NCBI RefSeq assembly: GCF_001766675.1
Contig: NZ_MJLT01000009.1
Span: 1-64,000, forward strand
DNA length: 64,000 nucleotides
Source: Arthrobacter sp. SW1
Lineage (GTDB): Bacteria > Actinomycetota > Actinomycetes > Actinomycetales > Micrococcaceae
Direction of reading: 5' to 3'
Positions 42,345-53,797 of this stretch are shown here, in pieces (the stretch's first letter is position 1; the number at the start of each line of letters is the position of its first letter). The notes under the pieces were generated by a model that was given only the letters and a program-made list of their open reading frames with translations, made no database searches and was not told where the DNA came from. The translations under genes and the position numbers were made by a program.

Positions 42345-43865
42345 TTGGTCAAGAGCCACCACGTCCGCGTCTACAAGAGCGAAGAGAACCTCCCCCGCGA
42401 GGAACAGCTCGCGCACAAGATCGCCTCGGTCGCCGTCGACCCCGTTGAGGTCACCCCGGAGGTCACGGAGATGATCATCAACCGGATCATCGACAACGCC
42501 TCGGTGGCCATCGCCTCGCTGAACCGGGCACCGATCGTTGCTGCCCGCGCGCAGGCCCTCACGCACGCCCCGAGCAGTGGCGGCAAGGGCGCCTCCGTCT
42601 TCGGCATCCAGGACAAGGTCTCCCCCGAATGGGCGGCCTGGGCCAACGGCGTGGCCGTGCGGGAACTGGATTACCACGACACCTTCCTGGCCGCTGACTA
42701 CTCGCACCCGGGCGACAACATTCCGCCGATCCTGGCCGTGGCCCAGCACGTGGGCTCCTCGGGCGCGGACCTCATCCGGGGCATCGCCACCGGCTACGAA
42801 ATCCAGGTGAACCTGGTCAAGGCCATCTGCCTGCACAAGCACAAGATCGACCACGTGGCCCACCTCGGCCCCTCCGCGGCGGCCGGCATCGGTACCCTGC
42901 TGGGCCTGGACGTGGAGACCATCTTCCAGTCCGTTGGCCAGGCCCTGCACACCACCACCGCCACCCGGCAGTCCCGCAAGGGCGAAATCTCCACCTGGAA
43001 GGCGCACGCCCCCGCGTTCGCCGGCAAGATGGCCGTGGAAGCGGCGGACCGTGCGATGCGCGGGCAGACCTCCCCCGTGCCGATTTACGAAGGCGAAGAC
43101 GGCGTGATCGCCTGGATGCTGGACGGCCCGGATGCCTCCTACGAAGTGCCGCTGCCGGGCCCGGGCGAGGCCAAACGCGCCATCCTGGACACCTACACCA
43201 AGGAACACTCCGCCGAATACCAGGCCCAGGCGTGGATCGACCTGGCCCGGAAACTGAACAAGGAACGCCCGGAAGCCACCGACCCGGCCAAGGTGGAGTC
43301 GATCCTGATCAAGACCAGCCACCACACCCACTACGTGATCGGCTCGGGCGCCAACGATCCGCAGAAGTACGATCCCACCGCCAGCCGCGAGACCCTGGAC
43401 CACTCGATCCCGTACATCTTCACGGTTGCCCTGCAGGACGGCGCCTGGCACCACGTGGACTCGTACGCGCCGGAGCGCGCGGGCCGGCCGGACACCGTGG
43501 AGCTGTGGCACAAGGTCAGCACCGTGGAAGACCCGGAATGGACCCGCCGCTACCACTCCCTGGACATCGCCGAGAAGGCCTTCGGCGGATCGGTGGTCAT
43601 CACGCTCACGGACGGCACGGTCATCACCGACGAAATCGCCGTCGCCGACGCGCACCCCCTCGGTGCCCGGCCGTTTGCCCGTGAGCAGTACGTCAACAAG
43701 TTCCGCACCCTGGCCGCCGGGCTCGTGGAGGAGGCCGAAATCGAACGGTTCCTCGCCGCCGTCGAGCGCCTGCCGGAACTGGCAGCCGGCGAACTGGAGC
43801 AGCTGAACATCACCGCCGCCCCCGGTGTGATCGACCTGGCCAACGCGCCGAAGGGCCTGTTCTAG
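42345..43865 (+). CDS. prpD: 2-methylcitrate dehydratase
   Basis: Dehydrates 2-methylcitrate to 2-methylaconitate in the methylcitrate cycle of propionyl-CoA disposal. The 506-residue MmgE/PrpD fold is recognisable from [55 protein letters not shown] and [20 protein letters not shown]. The start is TTG at 42345, supported by GAAGGAG six bases upstream and the ten-base gap after gntR. prpB begins at the very next base after its TAG. No acnD/prpF genes are seen, consistent with the PrpD route. Confidence 0.93.
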   Translation: MVKSHHVRVYKSEENLPREEQLAHKIASVAVDPVEVTPEVTEMIINRIIDNASVAIASLNRAPIVAARAQALTHAPSSGGKGASVFGIQDKVSPEWAAWANGVAVRELDYHDTFLAADYSHPGDNIPPILAVAQHVGSSGADLIRGIATGYEIQVNLVKAICLHKHKIDHVAHLGPSAAAGIGTLLGLDVETIFQSVGQALHTTTATRQSRKGEISTWKAHAPAFAGKMAVEAADRAMRGQTSPVPIYEGEDGVIAWMLDGPDASYEVPLPGPGEAKRAILDTYTKEHSAEYQAQAWIDLARKLNKERPEATDPAKVESILIKTSHHTHYVIGSGANDPQKYDPTASRETLDHSIPYIFTVALQDGAWHHVDSYAPERAGRPDTVELWHKVSTVEDPEWTRRYHSLDIAEKAFGGSVVITLTDGTVITDEIAVADAHPLGARPFAREQYVNKFRTLAAGLVEEAEIERFLAAVERLPELAAGELEQLNITAAPGVIDLANAPKGLF

Positions 43866-44765
43866 ATGCTGTACTCCAAGAGCACCCCCGAACAGAAGCG
43901 GCGCAAGCTGCGGGACATGCTCGCCTCCGGCGACATCCTGCAGTTCCCCGGCGCCTTCAACCCGCTGTCCGCCCGGCTGATCGAGGAGAAAGGCTTCCCA
44001 GGCGTCTACATTTCCGGCGCCGTGCTGGCCAACGACCTCGGCCTGCCGGACATCGGCCTCACCACCCTCACCGAAGTCGCGCAGCGGGCCGGACAGATCG
44101 CCCGGATGACCGAGCTGCCCTGCCTGGTGGACGCAGACACCGGGTTCGGCGAGCCGATGAACGTGGCACGCACCATCCAGGAACTCGAGAACGCCGGGCT
44201 GGCCGGCTGCCACATCGAGGACCAGTTCAACCCGAAGCGCTGCGGCCACCTGGACGGCAAGAGCGTGGTGGACGCCGACACTGCGGCCAAGCGCATCCGC
44301 GCCGCCGCCGATGCCCGCCGGGATCCGGACTTCCTGATCATGGCCCGCACGGACATCCGCGCCGTGGAAGGCCTCGAGGCAGCGAAGGACCGTGCCCGTG
44401 AACTGGTGGACGCCGGTGCGGACGCGATCTTCCCGGAGGCCATGGCAACCCTGGACGAGTTCAAGGCCATCCGCGACGCCGTGGACGTGCCGGTGCTGGC
44501 CAACATGACCGAGTTCGGCAAGAGCGAGCTGTTCACGGTGGAGCAGCTGCAGGACGTCGGGGTGAACATGGTCATCTACCCGGTCACCCTGCTGCGCATT
44601 GCGATGGGGGCCGCAGAGCGTACGCTGGAAACGATCAAGGCAACAGGCACCCAGCAGGCGCAAGTGGAGAACATGCTTACCCGCGCCCGGCTCTACGATC
44701 TGGTGGACTACGAGTCCTACAACCACTTCGACACAGGCGTTTTCAACTTCCACGTACCCCGATAA
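43866..44765 (+). CDS. prpB: 2-methylisocitrate lyase
   Basis: Cleaves 2-methylisocitrate to pyruvate and succinate. A 299-residue member of the isocitrate-lyase/PEP-mutase superfamily with Asp90 and Asp91-neighbouring metal site (LVDADTGFGE) and KRCGH at 124-128, where Cys126 is the catalytic residue; the GHLDGK extension is typical of PrpB rather than AceA. Immediately follows prpD (no spacer) and precedes prpC by 32 bases. Pyruvate feeds the pyruvate carboxylase and TCA cycle; succinate enters the TCA cycle. Confidence 0.95.
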   Translation: MLYSKSTPEQKRRKLRDMLASGDILQFPGAFNPLSARLIEEKGFPGVYISGAVLANDLGLPDIGLTTLTEVAQRAGQIARMTELPCLVDADTGFGEPMNVARTIQELENAGLAGCHIEDQFNPKRCGHLDGKSVVDADTAAKRIRAAADARRDPDFLIMARTDIRAVEGLEAAKDRARELVDAGADAIFPEAMATLDEFKAIRDAVDVPVLANMTEFGKSELFTVEQLQDVGVNMVIYPVTLLRIAMGAAERTLETIKATGTQQAQVENMLTRARLYDLVDYESYNHFDTGVFNFHVPR

Positions 44766-44797
44766 GGGACAAACCCCGATGAACGAAGGAGTTCGGC

Positions 44798-45937
44798 ATG
44801 GCAGCTGAAGATATCAAGAAGGGGCTGGCCGGCGTCGTCGTGGACTACACCGCGATTTCCAAGGTCAACCCGGACACCAATTCCCTGTTGTACCGCGGCT
44901 ACCCCGTGCAGGAGCTCGCCGCCCGGTGCAGTTTCGAAGAGGTCGCCTACCTGTTGTGGAACGGTGAACTCCCGACTCCGGAGCAGCTAGCTACTTTCAC
45001 CGCCCGCGAGCGCGCGGGCCGGGCCCTCGATCCCGTCGTGAAGCAGGTGGTGGACGCCCTGCCGCTGGAATCCCACCCGATGGATGTGTGCCGTACCGCC
45101 GCCTCCGTCATGGGTGCCCGGCACCCGCTGGCCGAGGACTCCTCCCCGGAAGCCAACATGAGCAAGGCCGTGGACCTGTTCGCGGCCATGCCTGCGGTGG
45201 TGGCCTACGATCAGCGCCGCCGCCGCGGCCAGGAGCCCGTGGAACCGCGCGATGATCTGGGCTATTCGGCCAACTTCCTCTGGATGGCCTTCGGCGAAGA
45301 CCCGGTGGACGAGGTGGTGGAGGCCTTCAACGTCTCGATGATCCTGTACGCGGAGCACTCCTTCAATGCCTCCACCTTCACGGCCCGCGTGGTCACCTCC
45401 ACGCTCTCCGATCTGCACTCGGCCGTGACCGCGGCGATCGGCGCGCTGAAGGGACCGCTGCACGGCGGGGCCAACGAAGCTGTGATGCACACCTTCGACG
45501 AAATCGGCATCCGCGCCGAGGAATCCATGGAGGAAGCCGCTGCCCGGGCTAAGGCCTGGATGGAGGACGCCTTGGCGCAGAAGAAGAAGGTCATGGGCTT
45601 CGGCCACCGCGTCTACAAGCACGGAGATTCCCGGGTGCCAACGATGAAGGCCGCGCTGGACAAGATGATCGCCCACTACGGCCGGCCCGAACTCCTGGGG
45701 CTGTACAACGGCCTGGAGCAAGCCATGGACGAGGCCAAGGGCATCAAGCCGAACCTTGACTACCCGGCAGGTCCCACCTACCACCTGATGGGCTTCGACA
45801 CTCCCACCTTCACCCCGTTGTTCGTGGCCAGCCGCATCACGGGCTGGACCGCGCACATCATGGAACAGCTCGGGTCCAACTCGCTGATCCGTCCGCTGAG
45901 CGAATACAACGGCGTGGACGAACGGCACCTTCCTTAG
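44798..45937 (+). CDS. prpC: 2-methylcitrate synthase
   Basis: Condenses propionyl-CoA with oxaloacetate to 2-methylcitrate. A 379-residue short-type citrate synthase homologue with the catalytic His in GGANEAVMH, the GHRVYKHGDSRVP loop and the Asp of LDYPAGPTYHLMGF. The prpDBC context, rather than sequence alone, decides for methylcitrate over citrate. ATG 44798 has GAAGGAG upstream. Last gene of the operon; closed by the terminator at 45954-45997. Confidence 0.93.
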   Translation: MAAEDIKKGLAGVVVDYTAISKVNPDTNSLLYRGYPVQELAARCSFEEVAYLLWNGELPTPEQLATFTARERAGRALDPVVKQVVDALPLESHPMDVCRTAASVMGARHPLAEDSSPEANMSKAVDLFAAMPAVVAYDQRRRRGQEPVEPRDDLGYSANFLWMAFGEDPVDEVVEAFNVSMILYAEHSFNASTFTARVVTSTLSDLHSAVTAAIGALKGPLHGGANEAVMHTFDEIGIRAEESMEEAAARAKAWMEDALAQKKKVMGFGHRVYKHGDSRVPTMKAALDKMIAHYGRPELLGLYNGLEQAMDEAKGIKPNLDYPAGPTYHLMGFDTPTFTPLFVASRITGWTAHIMEQLGSNSLIRPLSEYNGVDERHLP

Positions 45938-45953
45938 CCATTCGAAGGAAAGA

Positions 45954-45997
45954 ACGACGGCGGGCCGGTCACCTTGCGGTGGCCGGCCCGCCGTCGT
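45954..45997. terminator. Terminator of the prp operon
   Basis: Long imperfect hairpin: ACGACGGCGGGCCGG and CCGGCCCGCCGTCGT are fully complementary outer arms; the inner TCACC/GGTGG pairs continue almost to a TTGC loop. It lies between the convergent prpC and Nudix genes and can serve both. Confidence 0.8.
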
Positions 45998-46024
45998 CTG
46001 CGGTTCCGCGGGCCAGAGGTTCAG

Positions 46025-46504
46025 TCAGCGGTGCGTTACGTGGCTGACCGTGGCGTTGTCGTGGTTCAGGACGACGTCGATATCCAGCCGGCCGCCTCCC
46101 AGCGCCATGGGCAGCCAGTGCTCGGCGTCCTGCCACATACGCTCGACCGGAAGTGCATCCACGTCGAACCATTCCGGCACGATTTCCGGGCTCTCCTCCG
46201 GCACACCCTCCCAGCGCTCCGCGGTGAAAAGCCGGGTGCGCATGTTCCACTCGGGCCGGGCCGGAAACACGAACCGGACGGTGCCGGCGTCCACCAGGTC
46301 CTCCTCCAGGACAGTCACGCCGGATTCTTCGAAGACCTCACGGCAGGCTGCTTCGGCGTCGCTCTCCCCCGGCTCCACATGGCCGCCCAGGCCCACCACC
46401 TTGCCCGCGCCGAAGCCGGTCTTTTTCTGCCCGAGCAGGACGTCGCGGCCGCCGTCGGGACGGTTCCGGACCAGGAAGCACAAGGCGACGGGCGTGAAAT
46501 GCAT
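46025..46504 (-). CDS. Nudix hydrolase, 8-oxo-dGTP diphosphatase type
   Basis: A 159-residue MutT-like enzyme. The Nudix box runs GGHVEPGESDAEAACREVFE then ESGV (41-63), with the metal-binding REVFEE glutamates. Such enzymes hydrolyse oxidised nucleotides or other NDP-X substrates; the closest match by length and FVFPARPEWNMR region is to the MTH1-like 8-oxo-dGTP group, but the substrate is inferred. ATG 46504 begins the conserved N-terminal strand. Convergent with prpC. Confidence 0.85.
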   Translation of the reverse strand: MHFTPVALCFLVRNRPDGGRDVLLGQKKTGFGAGKVVGLGGHVEPGESDAEAACREVFEESGVTVLEEDLVDAGTVRFVFPARPEWNMRTRLFTAERWEGVPEESPEIVPEWFDVDALPVERMWQDAEHWLPMALGGGRLDIDVVLNHDNATVSHVTHR

Positions 46505-46534
46505 GCCCCTACCCTATCGCCGCGGCGGACCCCG

Positions 46535-47887
46535 CTAACCGACCGAAGAATCGCGTCCCTGGATCGTCAGCGACGTAATCATGGCCTTGACCTGCCGATA
46601 CTCCTGGCTGTTGCGGTATTCGATGGCCTCGGCCATGCTGCCGAAGACCAGGACCCCTTGTTCCGCAGCTTCGGCGTCCGTGAGGTCCGGGCGCATCTGG
46701 GGGCCGCTGGCGAACATGTAGATGGGCGAGTCTTCCTGGCCGTTGACCACGTTGTAGATCAGGCAGGCCTTGCCGTCCGCCCCTCCGATGGTGCTGGTCA
46801 AACCGTAGGAAGCGAGAACCTTGCCGTTGCCGGTTTCCATGACCCGGTAGGCGAAGCGTGGAGTCACGCTGTTGGGGACGTCCTTGTTGTACGGCAGTGG
46901 CACCTCGGCGTAATCCAGCACCGTGTAGGGCACCGGAGTGGTGCACGACCCGCCGATGCCGCTGCCTTGGTTGCCGTAGGCGAGGTCCGCGAGCTTCTTG
47001 CCGGACGCATCATGCACCGTCAGGTTCACGGCGTTCGGAGCGGTATCCGGCTTGGGCTGCACCTTCCAACCGGACGGGTAGCTGAAGCTGACGCGGCCAT
47101 CAGTGCTCGCGTACCCGTTGGGCAAAGGTTCACCGGCCGGAGGTGCGGCCACCGGGCCTTTGCCCACCAAGCGCTCCCGCAGCTCCACCGGGATCCCCTT
47201 GTCCGCGAACTCCTTGTCCATGGCCTGCTGCGCGGTCATGGCCTGGCCGTTCTGCGAGACATCGTTGTTCAGGCCTTGGAACTTCCAGGTGAAGACGCTG
47301 GCCCAGTCCTGCTGGAAATCGGTCAGGAAGCGCTTGTTGTCCTGCAGCCTGCCCAGGTTGTACCAGGCGTTGCCGCCGTCCAGGTTCATGGCCCGGGCGC
47401 CTTCGTCGGACGTCTCGTAAGCGATCCAGCCTTCGGCGCAGCCGAGCACGGTGTAGTACTTCCAGTTGGCTTCCGGCACGGGGGTGACCGCCCTGACCTG
47501 GTCGCTCTTCTGCTGGTCGACGTTCGCCATGGTGCATTCCACGCCGTTGGTGGTCAGCGGCCCGCCGGAGGTTTCCGTCGCCGTGGGGCTGGGTGTCGGT
47601 GCCGGGCTTTCGGAGATCGACGGCGTGCCGGTGTTCGCGGGGTCCGGAACCGGCTGCTGGACGAGGTTCCCGCCCACCACGACGGCGGCGGCAACCGCGG
47701 CGGCAGCCACGAGTCCCGCCGCGGCGACACGGACAGCGGTGCGCTTGGCGGGCCGGCGGTCCGCCAGGGAGACAACGTTCGGGTCGCTCGAGAACACGAT
47801 CGAACGGGCGGAGTCGCGGCCGGGGATGGTCTCCGGCTCCTCGACCCGCGGCTTGGCTTCCTTCAAGAGCTGCTCGATGCGGTCCAT
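46535..47887 (-). CDS. Sigma-factor-linked membrane protein, possible anti-sigma or effector
   Basis: A 450-residue protein encoded two bases after the ECF sigma gene. Residues 1-50 are cytoplasmic and charged, about 51-73 form one membrane helix, then come a Pro/Thr-rich spacer (about 76-105, SPAPTPSPTATE) and a large external domain. The first 50 residues lack the HxxxCxxC motif of zinc anti-sigma factors, so if it binds the sigma factor it does so through another fold. The outer domain contains YASTDGRVSFSYPSGWKVQP, which resembles lipoprotein-type ligand domains. Function not established. Confidence 0.7.
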   Translation of the reverse strand: MDRIEQLLKEAKPRVEEPETIPGRDSARSIVFSSDPNVVSLADRRPAKRTAVRVAAAGLVAAAAVAAAVVVGGNLVQQPVPDPANTGTPSISESPAPTPSPTATETSGGPLTTNGVECTMANVDQQKSDQVRAVTPVPEANWKYYTVLGCAEGWIAYETSDEGARAMNLDGGNAWYNLGRLQDNKRFLTDFQQDWASVFTWKFQGLNNDVSQNGQAMTAQQAMDKEFADKGIPVELRERLVGKGPVAAPPAGEPLPNGYASTDGRVSFSYPSGWKVQPKPDTAPNAVNLTVHDASGKKLADLAYGNQGSGIGGSCTTPVPYTVLDYAEVPLPYNKDVPNSVTPRFAYRVMETGNGKVLASYGLTSTIGGADGKACLIYNVVNGQEDSPIYMFASGPQMRPDLTDAEAAEQGVLVFGSMAEAIEYRNSQEYRQVKAMITSLTIQGRDSSVG

Positions 47888-47889
47888 GG

Positions 47890-48393
47890 CTAGCCCTTCC
47901 GTTCTGTAATGAGGTGTGAGGGGGCGGCTTTAGCGAAAGCCTTCCGTGCCCGGTGCAGGCGGACGGCGGCGGCGGATGGCGAACACTGCAGGCTCTCGGC
48001 CAGTTCGGCGGTGCTCAGGTCATCCCAATAGCTGAGCATGAGCACTTCCCTGTCGCGTTCGTTGAGGCGCGTCAGGACGGCGGCGACGGCGGCGCGCTGG
48101 CCGTCGTCGGAGGCCTCACCCTGGGTGCGGGCCTCGTCCGTCAGCCGCTCGATGAGCTCTTCCCGGCGGCGCCGGCCCTTGTACTCGTTGCCCAGGACGT
48201 TGCGGGCGGTGGCTATCAGCCAGCCGATCCCTGGCGGCTCCTCAAGGCGTTTCTCCCAGACAATGCGGAAAACATCCGCGGCAAGTTCCTCAGCCCGCGC
48301 CCTGTCGTTGATGCGGTACGCGATGTAGTGGTAGACGCGGGTGAAGTGCTGGGCGTGCAGCGCCATGAACTCGTGCTCCCTGGCAGCCAACAT
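47890..48393 (-). CDS. ECF-type RNA polymerase sigma factor
   Basis: A 167-residue extracytoplasmic-function sigma factor. Region 2 (FTRVYHYIAYRINDRARAEELAADVFRIVWEK) recognises the -10 element and region 4 (LNERDREVLMLSYWDDLSTAELAESLQCSPSAAAVRLHRARKAF) the -35 element. The gene is followed after two bases by the one-helix membrane protein, the usual arrangement for a sigma factor and its partner. Upstream, at 48453-48465, stands the 13-mer GTGTAAGAACGGC that also occurs in the pyc-parA region. The stress or signal is unknown. Confidence 0.88.
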   Translation of the reverse strand: MLAAREHEFMALHAQHFTRVYHYIAYRINDRARAEELAADVFRIVWEKRLEEPPGIGWLIATARNVLGNEYKGRRRREELIERLTDEARTQGEASDDGQRAAVAAVLTRLNERDREVLMLSYWDDLSTAELAESLQCSPSAAAVRLHRARKAFAKAAPSHLITERKG

Positions 48394-48452
48394 CTGATCC
48401 CCCCGGATTCAAAGGCTTGTGATGATTTTAAAGACTTGGTTTCCCAAGAGGG

Positions 48453-48465
48453 AGCCGTTCTTACA
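48453..48465 (-). promoter_or_regulatory. 13-base motif upstream of the ECF sigma gene
   Basis: Read on the minus strand, GTGTAAGAACGGC lies 60-72 bases before the sigma start. An identical 13-mer stands at 11272-11284 on the plus strand between pyc and the orphan parA. Autoregulated ECF promoters usually lie at this distance, so it may be part of a promoter read by this sigma factor. Confidence 0.4.
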
Positions 48466-48489
48466 CCAGCTGGAAAAAACTTCCCGGGC

Positions 48490-49482
48490 TTATCCCAGGG
48501 CACGGGGATGCGCGGCCGCGTACACCTCGCGGAGGGTGTCCGCGGTGACCAGGGTGTACACCTGCGTTGTGGTCACGGAGGCGTGGCCGAGGAGCTCCTG
48601 GACCACGCGGACATCTGCGCCGCCTTCCAGCAGGTGGGTGGCGAAGGAGTGGCGCAGGGTGTGCGGGGAAACGTCTTTGGTGATGTGGGCTTTCTCGGCG
48701 GCGGTCTTCAGGATGGTCCAGGCGCTTTGCCGGCTGATCCTGCCGCCACGGGCGTTGAGGAAGAGCGCCGGCGTGCCTTTGCCCTTGGCGGCGAGTGCGG
48801 GCCTGCCCCGCACCAGGTAGGCGCCGACGGCGCGTGCCCCATAGGAGCCGAGCGGCACCAGCCGCTCCTTGGATCCCTTGCCGAACAGCCGCACGATCGC
48901 CGGGCCGTCGTCGTCGGGGCCGGCCCCGTCCGGCACGAGGGCGACGTCGTCGACGTCGAGCCCTACTGCTTCGCTGATGCGGGCGCCGGTGGAATAGAGG
49001 AACTCGAGGAGGGCGCGGTCGCGGAGCCCGGTAGGGCTGTCCGCTCCGGCGGCTTCGAGGATGCGGGTGACTTCGTCCACGCTGATCGCCTTGGGCAGCC
49101 GTTTACCGGGCATCGGCGGGTGGACGTCACTGGCGGGGTCCGCCGTCGTGGTTCCTTCCAAGGCCCAGAACTTGTGGAGGCCGCGCACGGCGACCACGGT
49201 CCGCGCGGCAGAGCGCACGCCTAGTGCGGTGGCGCCGTCGGACCCGTCGGAGAGTGCCTGGACGAAGGCGGTGACGTCGTGCCGGGTCACGTTGCCGGGC
49301 TTGTCGATGCCGGCTGCGGCGAGGAAGTTCGCGTAACGGGAGAGGTCACGGCGGTAGGCGGACAGGGTGTTGGCGGCAAGCCCGCGTTCCACGCCGAGGT
49401 GCTGAAGGTAATCGCTCACCGCCCGGTCCACGGCAGTCGCCGCGCGCGTGTCCTCCCCCGGTTCCCTGCCAGGCTGTGCCAT
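48490..49482 (-). CDS. xerD: Tyrosine recombinase XerD
   Basis: Resolves chromosome dimers at dif with XerC and FtsK. The 330-residue protein has the SAM-like N-terminal DNA-binding domain ([27 protein letters not shown]) and the catalytic core with Arg in [12 protein letters not shown], then His-Leu-Arg-His in [26 protein letters not shown] with the nucleophilic Tyr. ATG 49482 was chosen because it starts two bases after the Nudix stop. The pyrG-Nudix-xerD order is the standard actinobacterial one, which supports housekeeping XerD rather than a mobile-element integrase. Confidence 0.92.
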   Translation of the reverse strand: MAQPGREPGEDTRAATAVDRAVSDYLQHLGVERGLAANTLSAYRRDLSRYANFLAAAGIDKPGNVTRHDVTAFVQALSDGSDGATALGVRSAARTVVAVRGLHKFWALEGTTTADPASDVHPPMPGKRLPKAISVDEVTRILEAAGADSPTGLRDRALLEFLYSTGARISEAVGLDVDDVALVPDGAGPDDDGPAIVRLFGKGSKERLVPLGSYGARAVGAYLVRGRPALAAKGKGTPALFLNARGGRISRQSAWTILKTAAEKAHITKDVSPHTLRHSFATHLLEGGADVRVVQELLGHASVTTTQVYTLVTADTLREVYAAAHPRALG

Positions 49483-49484
49483 GG

Positions 49485-50147
49485 TCAGCGCTGGCTGGGG
49501 TGGGCGGGCCACGGGGCGTTGCCGGGGCGGAGCCCGGTGAATCCGCCGGTGCGGGCTGCTGCCGCGGCGAGGATCCCGACGACGGCGGACGGGTTGTGCA
49601 GCCGGCCCTCCAGGACGGCCGCAACGGCTTCGTCCAAGGACACCCAGCGGAGCTCGATTTCGGCTTCCTCGTCCGTGCGGACGTGGCGTTCGGCTTCCGG
49701 TACTTCGGAGAGTCCGCGGGCCAGGTAGATGCGGATTGCCTCGCTGGATGAACCGGGCGAGTTGAAGAAGTCGGCTAGGACGTTCCATTCGGTGGCCTGC
49801 AGATCCGCTTCCTCGGCCAACTCCCGGGCGGCGCCGACGACGAAGTCCTCCCCCTCGACGTCCAGCAGCCCCGCGGGAATCTCCCAGAGGTCCATGCCCA
49901 CGGGGTGCCGGTACTGCTTGAGGAGGAGGATGTCGCCGTCGTCGTTCATGGGCAGGATGGCGACGGCGCCCGGATGGTCGATGTAATCGCGCACCAGGGT
50001 GCCGGTGTCCTCGGCAAGCTCGAAGGCATCGCTGACGACATCCCAGATCCGGCCTTGATAGACCGTGCTGGAAGACAAAAGACGGCGCGGGCTCGGTGTA
50101 TCCGAAAACTGCCGGGAACTGCTGGAAGATTCGGAACTACCGGGCAT
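49485..50147 (-). CDS. Nudix hydrolase, ADP-ribose pyrophosphatase type
   Basis: A 220-residue enzyme whose Nudix box is [20 protein letters not shown] then EADL, preceded by [15 protein letters not shown], the ADP-ribose-binding signature of the ADPRase subgroup (homologue of Mycobacterium Rv1700). It removes ADP-ribose produced by NAD turnover. The first 25 residues ([11 protein letters not shown]) are serine-rich and disordered. Between pyrG and xerD, closely packed. Confidence 0.88.
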   Translation of the reverse strand: MPGSSESSSSSRQFSDTPSPRRLLSSSTVYQGRIWDVVSDAFELAEDTGTLVRDYIDHPGAVAILPMNDDGDILLLKQYRHPVGMDLWEIPAGLLDVEGEDFVVGAARELAEEADLQATEWNVLADFFNSPGSSSEAIRIYLARGLSEVPEAERHVRTDEEAEIELRWVSLDEAVAAVLEGRLHNPSAVVGILAAAAARTGGFTGLRPGNAPWPAHPSQR

Positions 50148-50173
50148 CGCGCCGTCCTTTGGGGTGCTATGAA

Positions 50174-52024
<1,851 letters not shown>

Positions 52025-52054
52025 TCAACGAGCTGCCGCAGGGCCCGCGGAAGC

Positions 52055-53794
52055 TCAGGCAGGCTGCGGCAGGAGCTTGGCGTCGTCGAGCAATTCCTGA
52101 GCGTGGGCGCGGGCAGACTCGGAATCTTCCTGCCCGGCGAGCATCCTGGCGAGCTCCCGCACGCGCTCTTCCTCGTCGAGCAGCTGCACGTCACTGGAGG
52201 TGAATCCGGTGCTGGTTTTGCCGTCCGCGCCGCGCACCGAGGTTTTGGTCACACGGATGTGCTGGTTGGCGAAAGCGGCCACCTGCGGCAGGTGCGTGAC
52301 CACCAGGACCTGCACGTGCCGGGCCAGCATGGCGAGCCTCCGGCCGATCTCGACGGCGGCCTTGCCGCCCACGCCGGCATCGACCTCGTCGAAGACGAAG
52401 GTGGGCACCGGGTCCACTGCGGCGAGGACGACTTCGATGGCGAGCATCACCCGGGACAGCTCACCGCCGGACGCACCCTTGCCGAGGGGACGTGCCGGTG
52501 CGCCGGAGTGCGGCTGCAGCAGGAAGGCGACATCGTCCTGGCCGTGCGGGCCGAGTTCGCCGCTGTCCTGCACGTCGATCACCAGGGTGGCGTCCGCCAT
52601 GGCGAGGGCCGTCAGCTCGGCGCTGACCCGCTCCGACAACCCCTTGGCGGCCTTGCTCCGCAGCTTGCTGATCTTGGCCGCCTGCTTGCGCAGTTCCGCC
52701 TCCGCGGCTGCCACCGAAGCTTCGAGGGCTTCGATCCGGGAAGAATCGTCCTGGAGTTCGTCCAGCCGCACCCGGGCGGTCGCGGCCCATTCCAGGACCT
52801 CATCGATGCTTGGTGCGTACTTGCGGATCAGCTTGGCCAGCACGGCGCGGCGCTCTTCGATCTCGGCAAGCCGTTCCGGCCCCTCCGAATCAAGCGAGGC
52901 CTGGTAGCTGGACAGCTCGGCCGCGATGTCGTTCAGCAGGAAGCCGACCTCGGCGAGCCGGGCCGCTGCGGCACCCAGCGCCTCATCGTGTTCGGCCACC
53001 TGCTCGAGGAGCCGCTTGGCGGAATCGACCAAGGTGGTGGCGTCACCGCTGTCACCGTAGTCCTCGGCGATCAGGGCCTGGTGCGCGGCTGCGGCGGCGA
53101 TCCGCAGCTCCTCCACATTGGCCAGCTTCACCGCTTCGCCCTTGAGGGTGTCATCCTCACCGGGCTGGGGATCCACGGCGTCGATCTCCTCGAGCGCAGC
53201 CTGCAGGGACTCGGCCTCGCGCAGCCGGTCCCGGGCTTCGCTGCGCAGCGTGTCCAGTTCGGCCTGTTCAGCCTTCCAGCGGCCGTGCAGTTCCTGGTAA
53301 CCGCCCAGCACGCCCGCCAGCTCGGAACCCGCGAAACGGTCCAGGGCGTTGCGCTGCGCGGTGACGCTCTTGAGCCGGATCTGCTCCGATTGGCCATGCA
53401 CCACCACCAGGCTCTCGCCGAGCTCGGCGAGTACGCCCACGGGGGCTGAACGGCCGCCCACGAACGCACGGCTGCGGCCGTCGGCACCCACGGTGCGGGC
53501 CAGCAGAAGCTGCGCTCCGCCGTCGAACTCTTCCGCCTCGCCGCCGGCTTCCACCGCGCGTTCGACGGCGACGTGGCCGGGATCCAGGGTCAGCAGCGCC
53601 TCCGCGGACGCGGACTTCGCCCCGGTGCGGACCGCGCCGGCGTCGGAGCGGGAGCCCAGCAGAAGCCCGACGGCGGTGACCACCATGGTCTTGCCGGCGC
53701 CGGTTTCGCCGGTGACGACGCTCAGCCCGGGGCCGAGCGGCAAGGTGGCGTCGGTGATGACGCCGAGGTCGCGGATGCGCAGTTCCTCGATCAT
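52055..53794 (-). CDS. recN: DNA repair protein RecN
   Basis: An SMC-like ATPase that helps join DNA double-strand ends. The 579-residue protein has Walker A GETGAGKTM near the N-terminus, a long coiled-coil middle (about 150-370, Ala/Glu/Leu-rich), the ABC signature GASGGELSRVM and Walker B TFVFDEVDAGVGG. It lies between nadK and pyrG, starting three bases after the nadK stop, as in other Actinobacteria. Confidence 0.95.
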   Translation of the reverse strand: MIEELRIRDLGVITDATLPLGPGLSVVTGETGAGKTMVVTAVGLLLGSRSDAGAVRTGAKSASAEALLTLDPGHVAVERAVEAGGEAEEFDGGAQLLLARTVGADGRSRAFVGGRSAPVGVLAELGESLVVVHGQSEQIRLKSVTAQRNALDRFAGSELAGVLGGYQELHGRWKAEQAELDTLRSEARDRLREAESLQAALEEIDAVDPQPGEDDTLKGEAVKLANVEELRIAAAAAHQALIAEDYGDSGDATTLVDSAKRLLEQVAEHDEALGAAAARLAEVGFLLNDIAAELSSYQASLDSEGPERLAEIEERRAVLAKLIRKYAPSIDEVLEWAATARVRLDELQDDSSRIEALEASVAAAEAELRKQAAKISKLRSKAAKGLSERVSAELTALAMADATLVIDVQDSGELGPHGQDDVAFLLQPHSGAPARPLGKGASGGELSRVMLAIEVVLAAVDPVPTFVFDEVDAGVGGKAAVEIGRRLAMLARHVQVLVVTHLPQVAAFANQHIRVTKTSVRGADGKTSTGFTSSDVQLLDEEERVRELARMLAGQEDSESARAHAQELLDDAKLLPQPA

Positions 53795-53797
53795 GGA

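Noticed and set aside
45974..47893. 639-codon open frame on the plus strand
   Set aside because: Antisense to the Nudix and sigma-partner genes; no recognisable motif and no ribosome site.
48490..49482. Phage or island integrase
   Set aside because: The tyrosine recombinase sits in the conserved pyrG-Nudix-xerD order, which identifies the housekeeping XerD.
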